Program-made: the position numbers and the translations under genes
Notes under the pieces: generated by a model
What the model was told of the DNA's origin: nothing
The model's input: the letters and a program-made list of their open reading frames with translations, nothing else
Database searches by the model: none
From: Paramagnetospirillum magnetotacticum MS-1
Lineage (GTDB): Bacteria; Pseudomonadota; Alphaproteobacteria; Rhodospirillales; Magnetospirillaceae
Direction of reading: 5' to 3'
Length of the DNA stretch: 64,000 nucleotides
Assembly (NCBI RefSeq): GCF_000829825.1
Contig: NZ_JXSL01000024.1
Coordinates: 1 to 64,000, forward strand
Shown: positions 37,987 through 47,272 of the stretch, in pieces
Layout: each line of letters starts with the position of its first letter
How positions within the stretch are numbered: position 1 is the stretch's first letter

Positions 37987-40553
37987 TGCTGCCCAAGGTC
38001 GCCGAGCGCAATGTGGGCGAATCCAGTTTTGATGCCTTGATTCGCTATATCAGCGAAGCGGAAAAAACTCTGCCGCCGACCGGCGGGGAGCCACACATAG
38101 CATTTTCGGCGGCCGTTCTCGCGCGAAGCCCGGAAACCGCGGCCATCGAAATGAAGGCATTGGCGATGCAAGCCCGGTCAGACGCCGATCCTGTTTATCA
38201 TTTCGTACTGGCCTGGGAAACCGAGACCTGCCCCTCTTGGCCGGAGATGATGGCGGCCGGGTGGATGATCCTCGATCTGATGGATCTTGGAGCGCATCTA
38301 TGCGTATTGGCGGCTCACCACAATACGCAGCACGTCCATCTCCATTGCTCCGTGTGCCTGATCCACCCCCTATCCCTCAGGCCCGCAAGCATTTGGCAGG
38401 ACTGGCCCCGGCTGCACCATGCCTGCCGCGTCGTGGAACTGGAATTTGGCTGGCCGCAAGACAGGGGATGTTACGAATCGGTCGAGATCGAAGGGCAGTC
38501 GGTGATCGTTCCAACAGTTCGTGTAGACTCGATGTCCAAACCGTCGCGGGGTGCCGTCCAGGCAGAGACCTGGAGCGGCAATTCGTTCCAAAAGTCTATT
38601 CGGAGACTCACTGGCGCGGTGGCCCACGTGCTCCAGCATGAAGGTGCGGGATGGTCAGAACTCCATGATCTGCTGGCAATGAATGGTGTCGGCCTGAGAC
38701 CATGCGACGGCGGTGGGTTGCTGATCTCCCTTGCCGCCCGAGATGATCCCCGGCACCAGGCAAAGGCATCGTTATTGGGTAAGGCTGCGTCATGGCCTGC
38801 CCTGATCCGAAAGCTTGGAGAATTCGAATCTTCAACTGCGGCATCGGGCGCCGCCATCGACTTTCGCCAACCGCACGATCCTGCTCTCGAGCCACTTTGG
38901 AGGTTGTGGGCCTTGGAGCGCGGCAACGCTAGGCTAAACAAGGCGATGGCACCCTATCGTCGCGCGGTTCCGTTGCCTGTGGAGACCTCTTTCCGTATTT
39001 GGCTTGATGCAAGAGCCAAAACCGGCGATTCGGCATCGGTCCGAGCGCTGACACGTCTTTCGGCATTGGCCACCTCACTGGACGAAGGTGAAATCAATCT
39101 CCCTAATGTCAGACCTGCCCGCCCGGGAATCGATGGCACCATGCCCAGACTGGTCACCATCACAGGCTGTGGGTATCAGCGTCATCACGATGGCAGTATC
39201 GAGTATCGGTTACCACGGCACCTCGGATTCATTGACCATGGAGACAGGCTCGTCATCTACGACGTCTCTGAGCCGACGCTGACTCAGGCCCTAGATGTTG
39301 CACGTATCAAATGGCCTTCAGGGATCGAGACGTTCGGCGAACCATCGTTCATTCGGCGAGCTGCCCAGATTGCCCTCTCCGCTGGGATTTGTGTGAATAA
39401 TTCCCCGATGTCGGACGATCCCGCGCTCGGCGCGCGCTTGTCCGAAAGTGAGCGCCGGTTCGCCATCAACATGATCGATCTAACGGAGATTCTGCCAAGG
39501 TATGGGTTCGTCCCCGACAATGATGCGGCCCCGGAGTCTGGGCTTCCATTCTCATTGCGCACAGCCGATGGCAGCCTCACCACCATATTCGTTCAAAGGA
39601 ACACTGTCGGAATATGGCATTGGGTTCAATGGTCCTTTGACGCCCCATTCGGCCTCAGGAATGCGTCGGGAAATGCCGCGCACTTCCTCATCCACTTTGG
39701 GTTCGCGCACAACATGGCCGACGCAATGAAGCAACTGGACGAGGAAATCACGCTCCTCCAGGCCGATGCCATCCGCCAGTCCATGGCCATGCGACGCGAT
39801 GAGGTCAGGCACGACCACACCTCGGCACGGCAGCAATGGACATCGGCTGATCCTTACGAGTTGCGCGGCTACTTGAAGGAAATGGGTATCACCGAAACGA
39901 CCAAGGGCTGGGCCGGTGATGTCTGCCGCTGTGACGATCTCGGCTATGCTGTTTTCCAACGACGGGATGAACGTGGCCATTCGACGGGGTATGAACGCTA
40001 TCACCATATCCGTCAGGATCGGTTGTCTGTAGGCGGAAGCCGGAATGGCATCATCGCCATGGGCGACACCCAGTCTCCGGAAAGGATCGTAATTTTTGAC
40101 AATGCGGTATCCGCGCTGCAAAGCGCGCAGGCGGAGCAACTACCTGCCGCTACTCTATATGTCTCAACCGGTGGAGACGGCGAGAGCAAAGCCCTTCGCC
40201 ATATGCTCGCCTGCCACCCCTCTGCACTCATTCAGGTCGTCGACAGCCCGTGGCTGTCAACCCGCCTGGAAGATGCCGGCCATTCCATAGAGCGCATTCC
40301 CGACACGACCATGGAACCGCATGTGCCAGGACCAATGGCTGCGACCGTCGAGGTCGCTTTCGCTCATGCAATGGCCTCAGATGAGGCTGAGATCACAACC
40401 GAAAGAATCGAATTCATTGGGGTTTTGGATGATGCGCTTATTCATCCCCAGCCGAATAGTGGGGATAACCAGATCAACGATCCTTGCCAGGAAGACGCCC
40501 GGTCAGACCTAAATGAAACTCTGTTGGATCCTGACGACTACCCAGCACCGTAG
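37986..40553 (+). CDS. MOBP-family relaxase with LPD7/DUF3991/TOPRIM-like C-terminal region
   Basis: 855 residues. N-terminal motif I SSFDALIRYI puts the candidate nucleophile at Y21, matching Y22 of RP4 TraI. Motif III HHNTQHVHLHCSVCLIHP (H112, H116, H118, H120) is the metal-binding HxH cluster. Residues ~375-460 resemble an LPD7-type domain, ~475-590 and ~625-690 a DUF3991-like region, and ~690-760 a TOPRIM-like fold (RIVIFDNAVSALQSAQ). It would nick the oriT just upstream and carry the strand into a mating channel supplied by another element. No type IV secretion genes are present in the window. Confidence 0.85.
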   Translation: MLPKVAERNVGESSFDALIRYISEAEKTLPPTGGEPHIAFSAAVLARSPETAAIEMKALAMQARSDADPVYHFVLAWETETCPSWPEMMAAGWMILDLMDLGAHLCVLAAHHNTQHVHLHCSVCLIHPLSLRPASIWQDWPRLHHACRVVELEFGWPQDRGCYESVEIEGQSVIVPTVRVDSMSKPSRGAVQAETWSGNSFQKSIRRLTGAVAHVLQHEGAGWSELHDLLAMNGVGLRPCDGGGLLISLAARDDPRHQAKASLLGKAASWPALIRKLGEFESSTAASGAAIDFRQPHDPALEPLWRLWALERGNARLNKAMAPYRRAVPLPVETSFRIWLDARAKTGDSASVRALTRLSALATSLDEGEINLPNVRPARPGIDGTMPRLVTITGCGYQRHHDGSIEYRLPRHLGFIDHGDRLVIYDVSEPTLTQALDVARIKWPSGIETFGEPSFIRRAAQIALSAGICVNNSPMSDDPALGARLSESERRFAINMIDLTEILPRYGFVPDNDAAPESGLPFSLRTADGSLTTIFVQRNTVGIWHWVQWSFDAPFGLRNASGNAAHFLIHFGFAHNMADAMKQLDEEITLLQADAIRQSMAMRRDEVRHDHTSARQQWTSADPYELRGYLKEMGITETTKGWAGDVCRCDDLGYAVFQRRDERGHSTGYERYHHIRQDRLSVGGSRNGIIAMGDTQSPERIVIFDNAVSALQSAQAEQLPAATLYVSTGGDGESKALRHMLACHPSALIQVVDSPWLSTRLEDAGHSIERIPDTTMEPHVPGPMAATVEVAFAHAMASDEAEITTERIEFIGVLDDALIHPQPNSGDNQINDPCQEDARSDLNETLLDPDDYPAP

Positions 40554-40679
40554 CCGCCCCCCCCAAAGCCCGAAGACGCGAGTGCCCCCCACTAATGACC
40601 TGGTTGGGCCGGAAGCGGACGGGCGGTAATGGGGGTGCGGTCGTGTATAGCAGACAATCGCAAGTTGAGCCGGATGTTG

Positions 40680-40694
40680 CGTTATCGGATAACG
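40680..40694. promoter_or_regulatory. Perfect 15-bp palindrome upstream of PHP-ATPase gene
   Basis: CGTTATC G GATAACG, 153 bp before the PHP-ATPase ATG, in an otherwise gene-free stretch of about 290 bp (40554-40847). It could be an operator, but no partner regulator is identified. Confidence 0.35.
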
Positions 40695-40847
40695 AAGTTT
40701 GGGACAGATCTGATCTCCATGACGCCTTCCGTCTCGCTGGACCTCAGCCCCAGGCTGGAAAACCAAATCGTCATCCGCCAATCGTTGTCGTCCATCCGTC
40801 TATGGTGTATCAATGATTGACTTTTTGGGTTGCCCTTTGGGGGTGCT

Positions 40848-43751
40848 ATGTATGCACGCGGTTCGGAATGGCGCCGGTGGGACCTGCATGTCCACACGCC
40901 AGGCACGTTGCTGAACGACGGCTTCGGCGATAGGTGGGCAGACTACCTCGCCGCCGTCGAGGCTAGCCCCGTCGCCGTCGTCGGCGTGACCGACTACCTC
41001 ACAATCCGCTCATACGTCCGGATGAAGGAGCACAAGGAGGCGGGAAGGCTCGGAAATGTCATCCTCCTGATCCCCAACATCGAATTCCGCATCTCCCCGA
41101 AGACGGCAAGGGGAAACGCGGTAAACATCCATCTACTCATCTCCCCTGACGATCCCGACCATGTCGATCGGATCGAGAACGCCCTGTCCTACCTGGTGTT
41201 CGAGGGCGCCTTCGAGGATAAATTCAAATGCCTGCCGGCCGATTTGGCCAAGCTCGGCAGGGAGACGGGCGGCGCCGACCTCGACCAGGAGGCTGCCATC
41301 CGGGCCGGGGCGAACGTCTTCAAGATCGAATTCGACGTGTTCAAGAAATGGTTCGAAGGCCAGCGATGGCTCCGTGAGAACTCCATCGTCGCGGTGGCGG
41401 CTGGCAACGACGGTCTGTCCGGCTTGCGGAAAGACGACGGTTGGAAGGCGGTGCATGACAAGCTGTCCCACTTCGTCCACGCCCTGTTCACCGCGACTCC
41501 GTCGGACCTGAAGTTCTGGCTCGGAAAGACTGGGAAGAAGGCAGCGGACGATATCCTTCGCCGATACGGGGGGCCAAAGCCGTGCATCCACGGGTGCGAC
41601 GCCCATGACTTCGGAAGGCTCTTCGAGCCGGACGAGCAACGCTATTGCTGGATTAAGGCCGACCCCACCTTCGAAGGTCTCCGGCAGATTCTTTTTGAGC
41701 CCGCCGAACGCGTCCACATCGGACCCAGCTCTCCGGAGATAGCCCTTTCCAAGGCCAATCTGATCTCCTCCATCACCATCGCCGACTCCGACGGCTGGTT
41801 TCCCGAGGCGACCATCCCGGTCAATCCGGGCTTGGTGACGATCATAGGCAAGAAGGGGTCGGGCAAATCCGCTCTCGCCGAGATCGTCGCGGTCGCGGCT
41901 GAACAGCCTCCGTCGAAGAATGATCCCCGCAGCTTCCTCAAACGGGCGAAGGGGCACTTGAAATCGGCCACCGCCACCGTGAAATGGGCGGATGGTTCCG
42001 AGACGAAACAGGTGCTCCAGGCGGCCAACGGTTTTAGCGAACCGAGGGTCAGATACCTCTCCCAGAGTTTCGTCGAGGAGCTTTGCGGAGCCGAGGACGG
42101 CGCGGCGAAGCTGGCGTCGGAGATCGAAGCCATCGTCTTTGCGCATCTCGATCCGACCGAACGGCTGAACGCGTCGAACTTCGACGAGTTGCGGAAGCTG
42201 AAGGTCGAGCGGGTCGAGCGGCGCCGGCAGGACATCCAGTCGAGGATCGAATCCGCCACCAGGGTCTCCCAGGCCATCCATGAACGGAGGCTGACCCTGG
42301 ACGACAAGAAGGCGCAGAAAAAGGCCCTCGAAGAGGAGCTCATCGCGCTGACCGCCCAGGTATCCGCCGGGGCGACCGACGCGGAGGCCAAGTTCGCGGA
42401 GGATATGGCTGCGCTCCAATCCGCGCTCGCCGAGGCCCAGGCGAAGGCTTCCAACGTGAAGCGGCGGATCGTGACGCTGGACGACGTCGCCGGGCGTGTG
42501 GAGGCTTTCCGCAGGGAGGCAGCGAGGTTCCTGAACGAAGTGTCGGTTTCGCTCAAGGCCGTCGGACTCGGCGAGGACGAGATCGGGGCGTTCAGGCCGA
42601 CCTTCGCTGGCGATCCCGAAAGGATGATCGACGCCCGCAAGGCCGCGTTTGCGACCGAGCTTGCGGGCATCGAGGGCGAAGGCGACCCGCCCGCGGAAGG
42701 GACCATCCGTGCGACCTCCGCCGCGTTGGACTTGCTGGCTAAGCGGCAGTCCGACGACCACGCCCGCCGCACCCTGATCCAGACAGCTCAAGTCCGCATG
42801 TCGGAGATACGCGCCCAGGCGCAGCGTCTGGATACGGAGATCGGGCAGATCGAGACCGGGGATGCAGCGGCTTTGGAGGCCGCCCGTCAAGATCGCCTGG
42901 AAGCCTACCTGGAGCACTTCGATTCCCTCGACCAGGAAGCCCGCATTCTGGACGAACTCTACAAGCCGGTGCGCGAACGCCTCAGCCATGGGCGCGGAAA
43001 CGAGCGCCAGCTTGAGTTCGAAATCCGGCGTCGGGTGGACGTCGAGGCGTGGCTCGAACGGGGAGAGGGGCTGGTGGATACCAGAAAGACCCTCGACTTC
43101 GGGAACATCAAGCGATTTGAGGATTTCGCCGCCTTTGCCCGCGAGGCGTTGGCGCCTGCATGGGAGGCTGGCGACAGGGAACTTGTCAAAACGGCTTTCG
43201 CCTTGCTCCTGACAGAAATCCGGACCCGCCCCCAGGGGGACGGCAGCTTCATGAAGAAGAACCGCACTTACACCGATTTCCTCGCCTGGCTTCATGAGGT
43301 CCAGCACATCAGCCTCAACTACGGCCTCGTATATCAGAAGACGCCGCTGGAAAAGCTGTCCCCCGGAACCAAGGGCATAGTCCTACTGATCCTGTATCTG
43401 GCGATGGTGCAGAACGAGCGCCGGCCGCTCATCGTCGACCAGCCGGAGGAAAACCTCGACAACGAGTCGATATTTGCGGACCTTGCAGCCTATTTCCGGG
43501 AGGCGAAGAACCATCGCCAGATCATTCTCATCACGCACAATCCCAACCTCGTGGTGAACACGGACGCCGAGCAGGTTGTCGTCGCCCACTGCGAACGGGG
43601 CGAGGACGGCCTTCCTTCGATGAGATATGTCAGCGGATCTCTGGAAAACGCGGCTCCGGACGAACCCGACATACGGGGGCAGGTCTGCCGGATACTGGAA
43701 GGTGGCGCCGAGGCATTCAGGAAGAGGGACGAGAGATACCGGCTCGGATGA
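40848..43751 (+). CDS. PHP-domain/SMC-like ABC ATPase (TrlF-type), putative defence protein
   Basis: 967 residues. Residues ~8-270 form a PHP phosphoesterase domain with metal ligands in DLHVHT (H14, H16), GVTDY, NIEFR, NIHLL and GCDAHD. An SMC/ABC-type ATPase follows: Walker A GKKGSGKS (334-341), long coiled coils ~430-740, signature LSPGTKG near 850, Walker B PLIVDQPEENLDN near 880, then THNPNL. The arrangement matches TrlF-type PHP-ABC proteins, found in defence islands where the PHP part is presumed to be the nuclease effector. ATG 40848 is chosen over an upstream TTG because it directly precedes conserved sequence. The gene sits in a mobile element beside a nuclease and a DUF4145 protein. 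Confidence 0.82.
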   Translation: MYARGSEWRRWDLHVHTPGTLLNDGFGDRWADYLAAVEASPVAVVGVTDYLTIRSYVRMKEHKEAGRLGNVILLIPNIEFRISPKTARGNAVNIHLLISPDDPDHVDRIENALSYLVFEGAFEDKFKCLPADLAKLGRETGGADLDQEAAIRAGANVFKIEFDVFKKWFEGQRWLRENSIVAVAAGNDGLSGLRKDDGWKAVHDKLSHFVHALFTATPSDLKFWLGKTGKKAADDILRRYGGPKPCIHGCDAHDFGRLFEPDEQRYCWIKADPTFEGLRQILFEPAERVHIGPSSPEIALSKANLISSITIADSDGWFPEATIPVNPGLVTIIGKKGSGKSALAEIVAVAAEQPPSKNDPRSFLKRAKGHLKSATATVKWADGSETKQVLQAANGFSEPRVRYLSQSFVEELCGAEDGAAKLASEIEAIVFAHLDPTERLNASNFDELRKLKVERVERRRQDIQSRIESATRVSQAIHERRLTLDDKKAQKKALEEELIALTAQVSAGATDAEAKFAEDMAALQSALAEAQAKASNVKRRIVTLDDVAGRVEAFRREAARFLNEVSVSLKAVGLGEDEIGAFRPTFAGDPERMIDARKAAFATELAGIEGEGDPPAEGTIRATSAALDLLAKRQSDDHARRTLIQTAQVRMSEIRAQAQRLDTEIGQIETGDAAALEAARQDRLEAYLEHFDSLDQEARILDELYKPVRERLSHGRGNERQLEFEIRRRVDVEAWLERGEGLVDTRKTLDFGNIKRFEDFAAFAREALAPAWEAGDRELVKTAFALLLTEIRTRPQGDGSFMKKNRTYTDFLAWLHEVQHISLNYGLVYQKTPLEKLSPGTKGIVLLILYLAMVQNERRPLIVDQPEENLDNESIFADLAAYFREAKNHRQIILITHNPNLVVNTDAEQVVVAHCERGEDGLPSMRYVSGSLENAAPDEPDIRGQVCRILEGGAEAFRKRDERYRLG

Positions 43752-44035
43752 AGGGGCTTGATGTAAGGGGTTTTCCGCGACATCGATGCGATCCCCTGAA
43801 CGGCAAGATTGCGCGCGAAACCGACTTGAACGGGCCGAAAGCGGAAGGACAGCTCTTGGAGGCGGTGGCGGTTAAGCTGACATTCAATTGCATGCAACGT
43901 CACGGGAACCCCTTCTGGAAAATGTCAAGTTCCGCTCCGGTCGCCCTCGTGTGGCCCATCTGCTGTTGAAAAGCAGGCAACAGCTTCTGGTGTGGAACCA
44001 GAGGTGCTAGATTTGGCCGATCGCTGGGGGCCGAA
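43752..44035. other. Gene-free stretch after PHP-ATPase
   Basis: A 73-codon plus-strand ORF and a longer minus-strand ORF overlapping the ATPase gene exist here, but neither has recognisable domains. I see no clear terminator or repeat. Confidence 0.35.
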
Positions 44036-44404
44036 ATGACGCATTATGACGGGTTCTATTCCATTCTGTTTCGTGGCACGCATGACTTTGGCGTGGGGGT
44101 CATTGTGCTGAACAATGGCGCCATCGTTGGCGCGGATTCGGGCGGGGTGGCCTACGACGGGATCTTCTACGAGGACCCGGAAAGGCGTCGGGTCGTCCTG
44201 AAAATTACCGCTACCGTTCCGCCCGGCGTGGAGTTGGTGCAAGGGGTTCCTGCACAGCAGCGCCCCTATACCTTCAAAATCGAGGCGGCCGTCCCCGACG
44301 ATCTTCGGCGCAGTGAGGCTGCCGCCGGGATTCAAACGCCATTTGGCCCGGTCAACGTCATCTTCCGCCGACTTCGATCACTGCTGCCGCACAGCCATGA
44401 CTGA
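44036..44404 (+). CDS. GrlR-like regulatory protein
   Basis: 122 residues. The N-terminal half, DGFYSILFRG..DFGVGVIVLNNG.IVGADSG, follows the GrlR family pattern (small beta-barrel proteins; the founding member represses type III secretion in enteropathogenic E. coli by binding GrlA). The C-terminal tail is unrelated. No type III secretion genes are near, so here it is probably a ligand- or protein-binding module used by the neighbouring genes. It overlaps the DUF4145 gene by 8 nt. Confidence 0.6.
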   Translation: MTHYDGFYSILFRGTHDFGVGVIVLNNGAIVGADSGGVAYDGIFYEDPERRRVVLKITATVPPGVELVQGVPAQQRPYTFKIEAAVPDDLRRSEAAAGIQTPFGPVNVIFRRLRSLLPHSHD

Positions 44405-45032
44405 AACCATCAAGGCGCCATGCAGTACCTGCTTCGGTGAGCGCAACCACGAGATCCTTCTTGTCGTCGAGGTGCCGATCGCCAAGGTTGACGAGGAAGG
44501 CGTGGAGCGGAATGAGGTTCTCCAGTGCGCCGGATGCGAAACCGTTGTCCTCCGGCGAACTACGTCAACCAGGCGCCCAGGCGAGGATCAGGCCATCAAT
44601 GTGAGGGAGGCTTATTTCCCCCCAACGACGTCGCGGCGGGTGCCGATCTGGCTGGACGATCTGGGGGACGACACCTCAAGGGATCTGCTTGAGCAGATCT
44701 ATGTGGCGACGCAAAACGATCTGAATCGGCTGGCGGCCATGGGGATTCGCGCGCTTGTCGAGCACGTTATGGTGAAGGAGGTGGGGGACCAGGGGAGCTT
44801 CGGCATCAACCTTCGGGCATTCCACGAGGCAGGACACATCAGCGCAGCCGCGAAGGGGGTATTCGAGGTGATCCTGGAAGCTGGGCACGCCACCATGCAC
44901 CGGGCATATGATCCCTCGGATCAGGATATCGACACCCTGCTGGATACGGTGGAGACCATGGTGGAACAGGTCTATATCCATCCGATCCGGGCCGAGGAGA
45001 TGAAGGGGCGCATTCCACCGCGTCGCCGGTAG
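44397..45032 (+). CDS. DUF4145 domain protein with zinc-finger-like N-terminus
   Basis: 211 residues. Two CxxC pairs (C9/C12 and LQCAGC ~40 residues later) suggest a zinc ribbon. Residues ~105-200 match the DUF4145 pattern (LNRLAAMGIRALVEHVM ... AGHISAAAKGVFEVILEAGHATMH ... LLDTVETMVEQVYI). DUF4145 is often found beside or fused to restriction and defence enzymes. The ATG lies 8 nt inside the end of the GrlR-like gene, so the two are probably cotranslated. Function unknown. Confidence 0.72.
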   Translation: MTETIKAPCSTCFGERNHEILLVVEVPIAKVDEEGVERNEVLQCAGCETVVLRRTTSTRRPGEDQAINVREAYFPPTTSRRVPIWLDDLGDDTSRDLLEQIYVATQNDLNRLAAMGIRALVEHVMVKEVGDQGSFGINLRAFHEAGHISAAAKGVFEVILEAGHATMHRAYDPSDQDIDTLLDTVETMVEQVYIHPIRAEEMKGRIPPRRR

Positions 45033-45140
45033 GGTGTCCCGGTGACGGCAAATTGCCCAGCCGGTGGCGCGGGACAAAGCCAAGTCCATCGCCGAGCTGT
45101 TGCCGGTGGCTCTCGATCGCCGGCAGCAGGTGGGTGCCCG

Positions 45141-46391
45141 CTAAGCCGGCGTTGGAATGTCGAAGACCAGTACAGCCAGGTGCAGTTCCCGGACATCATC
45201 GGTGTTTTGGCAAAACACGTAGCGGTACGATGTCGGCGATGCCGCGGGGAGTGCCCGTTTGAAGCTTGGGTGCTTTTCGGTAGCCGCCCGGATGGTTACC
45301 AGGACCTCAGAGAAATTCTTATTCCGATTGAAGATAATAATCGCTGCCTTGGTATCGCGCCACGTCAAGTACGAGAGCAACTGGTCGATGGTTGCCAGGT
45401 ATCCTTTTTCTCCGTGCCAAAACTTGCATTCGCCGATAAAGACGTTTCTCTCGCCAGAACGAATGAGGATGTCCGTTTTTCCGGCGGCGTTGAATGTTTC
45501 TCCAGTCACAGAATCATAATGACTATTTAGAGGAACAAGGATGCTGTCGCGCAGTTCCTCTTCTCCGAACTTTGCAAATGTCGACGGGCTGCGTTCCAAC
45601 ATTACGGCCAGCCTGCCGATCACCTCAAGGATGTGCTCGAACTCGGCTATCTCCAGCACGGGCTCGGGCTTGAAAGGTTGCTTCGGGACCGGCGGCGGAG
45701 TGAGGTTGATCCTCTTCCGAACCTCGGGGGCGGCATAGGTCAATGCGTCGTCGGGCCGCCGCTTCATCGGCAGGCCAATGCCGGCCACAATATTGTGTTG
45801 CTCCATGAGGCGTTGCTTACGGTTAGCCAATACCTGTCGGGCAAAACTAGGCATCCGTCTATTCCAGGCGTCGAAGTCGCTCCTTAGGTAGCCCAGGTGT
45901 GCATTTATGTCTTTGATCAGCCTGTTCATATCGGCCTTGATGCGTTCGCCATCAAGTTTGACATCGGAAAAGCGCAAAATAACGGTGCCGTTTTCAACGG
46001 AAATCCTGGGCGGCGACATGGTGAAGGTGGAGCCCCGGACGTGGAAAAGATCGGGGTCGCCGGTATGAGGAACACCAATCACCACCTCGTGTCCCGGGAC
46101 ATGCTGTCCGCCCCGCCCATCGTGGAAACCGTAATCGAAGCGGTGACTGACGTCGATCTGGGTTTCGCCTTGGCGCTCGATGTAGGCCTCGTCAGCTTTA
46201 AACGTGGGGACATCCAACGTATATTTTTGGATGAGGTAGCCGAGGAGATCGTCTTCGGGGGTGGCGAGGACTTGATTGGCGGGGAACTTTTCGACCTCTT
46301 GCCGGATCAGGCCTTCGTAGGCGCTGATCATAGAAAAGCTGTCGCCTTTATTCCCCATAAGGAAGACGTCGCTGTGCCCCCGTATGCGCAT
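45141..46391 (-). CDS. PD-(D/E)XK restriction-endonuclease-like protein
   Basis: 416 residues. The C-terminal third carries a nuclease core: an acidic helix (EEELRDSI, ~277-284), GKTDIL (D307), then FIGECKF (E321, K323) and a following QLLSYL helix (Q337). The N-terminal ~230 residues are unrecognised and may recognise a target. GGAG lies 7 nt before the ATG. The gene converges on the GrlR-like/DUF4145 pair inside the mobile element; a defence or element-maintenance nuclease is the likely role. Substrate is unknown and no methyltransferase accompanies it. Confidence 0.7.
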   Translation of the reverse strand: MRIRGHSDVFLMGNKGDSFSMISAYEGLIRQEVEKFPANQVLATPEDDLLGYLIQKYTLDVPTFKADEAYIERQGETQIDVSHRFDYGFHDGRGGQHVPGHEVVIGVPHTGDPDLFHVRGSTFTMSPPRISVENGTVILRFSDVKLDGERIKADMNRLIKDINAHLGYLRSDFDAWNRRMPSFARQVLANRKQRLMEQHNIVAGIGLPMKRRPDDALTYAAPEVRKRINLTPPPVPKQPFKPEPVLEIAEFEHILEVIGRLAVMLERSPSTFAKFGEEELRDSILVPLNSHYDSVTGETFNAAGKTDILIRSGERNVFIGECKFWHGEKGYLATIDQLLSYLTWRDTKAAIIIFNRNKNFSEVLVTIRAATEKHPSFKRALPAASPTSYRYVFCQNTDDVRELHLAVLVFDIPTPA

Positions 46392-46712
46392 GGTGTTCTC
46401 CGGCCAATGATGATGGCACTACCAGTGGTCAATATCACCATAGTAACATCTATAGGCTGTTGCAGCTTGAATCTTTCTATCCAATAATGGGGGGCGACCA
46501 TGTCCACTTTCAAAGTTGTGCAGCCTCATGCCATACGTCTTGGGCGGGCGCAAACCGGTCGGAGCCGCGTGTGCAGCGCTGAGAATTAAAGCTACTTCTA
46601 CCCATCCGGACAATGGCAGTGCAGAAAACAACATTCTTTCCACATGATGGACTCTCTCAACACAACTCAAATCGCCATACTGATTAGATTGAAACAGCGT
46701 GTGAATTTCATC
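46392..46712. other. Gene-poor intergenic stretch
   Basis: About 320 bp, relatively AT-rich, between divergent genes, so it should hold both promoters. A 29-codon ORF starts at an ATG at 46500 but has no recognisable feature. Nothing else is seen. Confidence 0.35.
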
Positions 46713-47183
46713 ATGACAACCCAGAACATTTTTTCTCAACTTTCACTCGGGCCAACATTTTCAAGCCATCTGATCGCGGTCCAGTTCACCGAGAACCCTG
46801 CCGCAAGCTTTGGTACCGATACGGCCATTGGGGCCGTGGTTCAGATGCCCCGCACAACGTCGGCGGCATTCACCTATATGACCGTGCGCCAGGCAGCTGA
46901 CGAGCTCCAGGTCCAGCGCAAAACCGTTTATGAATGGATCAAGTCTGGCCTCGTGCGGGCTGGCATCCTGCCCGGCGGAACCGAATACCGGATCCACCGC
47001 GGTGACTGGGCCATCTTCCTGGATAGCTTGTTCACCCAGGGCGGACAGCTATCAGCTCGGCGGCCTTTGAAGCCTCCTTGCCCCACCATTGAGGAAGATC
47101 ATGGCTCCTCCCCTCGCCTGCGGCTCAAGCCGGATTTCTTCACCCTGGGCGCCGAGGGCCGTCGGGCCGGAAAGAGCCTTTAG
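46713..47183 (+). CDS. Excisionase-like helix-turn-helix protein
   Basis: About 156 residues from this ATG. A MerR/Xis-type helix-turn-helix sits mid-protein: YMTVRQAADELQVQRKTVYEW, followed by a wing (GTEYRIHRGDWAIFLD). It lies ~90 bp upstream of the integrase on the same strand, where a recombination directionality factor or element regulator is expected. The start is uncertain: ATGs at 46644 and 46845 are in frame and none has a good ribosome binding site. The helix-turn-helix is clear; the Xis role is inferred from position. Confidence 0.65.
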   Translation: MTTQNIFSQLSLGPTFSSHLIAVQFTENPAASFGTDTAIGAVVQMPRTTSAAFTYMTVRQAADELQVQRKTVYEWIKSGLVRAGILPGGTEYRIHRGDWAIFLDSLFTQGGQLSARRPLKPPCPTIEEDHGSSPRLRLKPDFFTLGAEGRRAGKSL

Positions 47184-47190
47184 CGCATTT

Positions 47191-47221
47191 CAGGACAAAC
47201 TCTGTCCTGAAATCTGTCCTG
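47191..47221. repeat. CAGGACA/TGTCCTG repeats upstream of integrase
   Basis: CAGGACA at 47191 with TGTCCTG at 47203 forms an inverted repeat; a further TGTCCTG lies at 47215. Another CAGGACA occurs downstream of the integrase at 48595. The clustering around int suggests arm-type integrase or Xis sites, or an autoregulatory operator. Confidence 0.4.
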
Positions 47222-47272
47222 GAATCTGATTCATGCTACAATGGCGCCTTCACATCATGATGGAGGTCCGCC

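Noticed and set aside
41133-43307. 724-codon minus-strand ORF antisense to the PHP-ATPase
   Set aside because: The plus-strand frame has clear PHP and ABC motifs; the antisense product has none.
43748-43969. 73-codon ORF overlapping the end of the PHP-ATPase gene
   Set aside because: No recognisable motif and no ribosome binding site; overlaps a well-supported gene.
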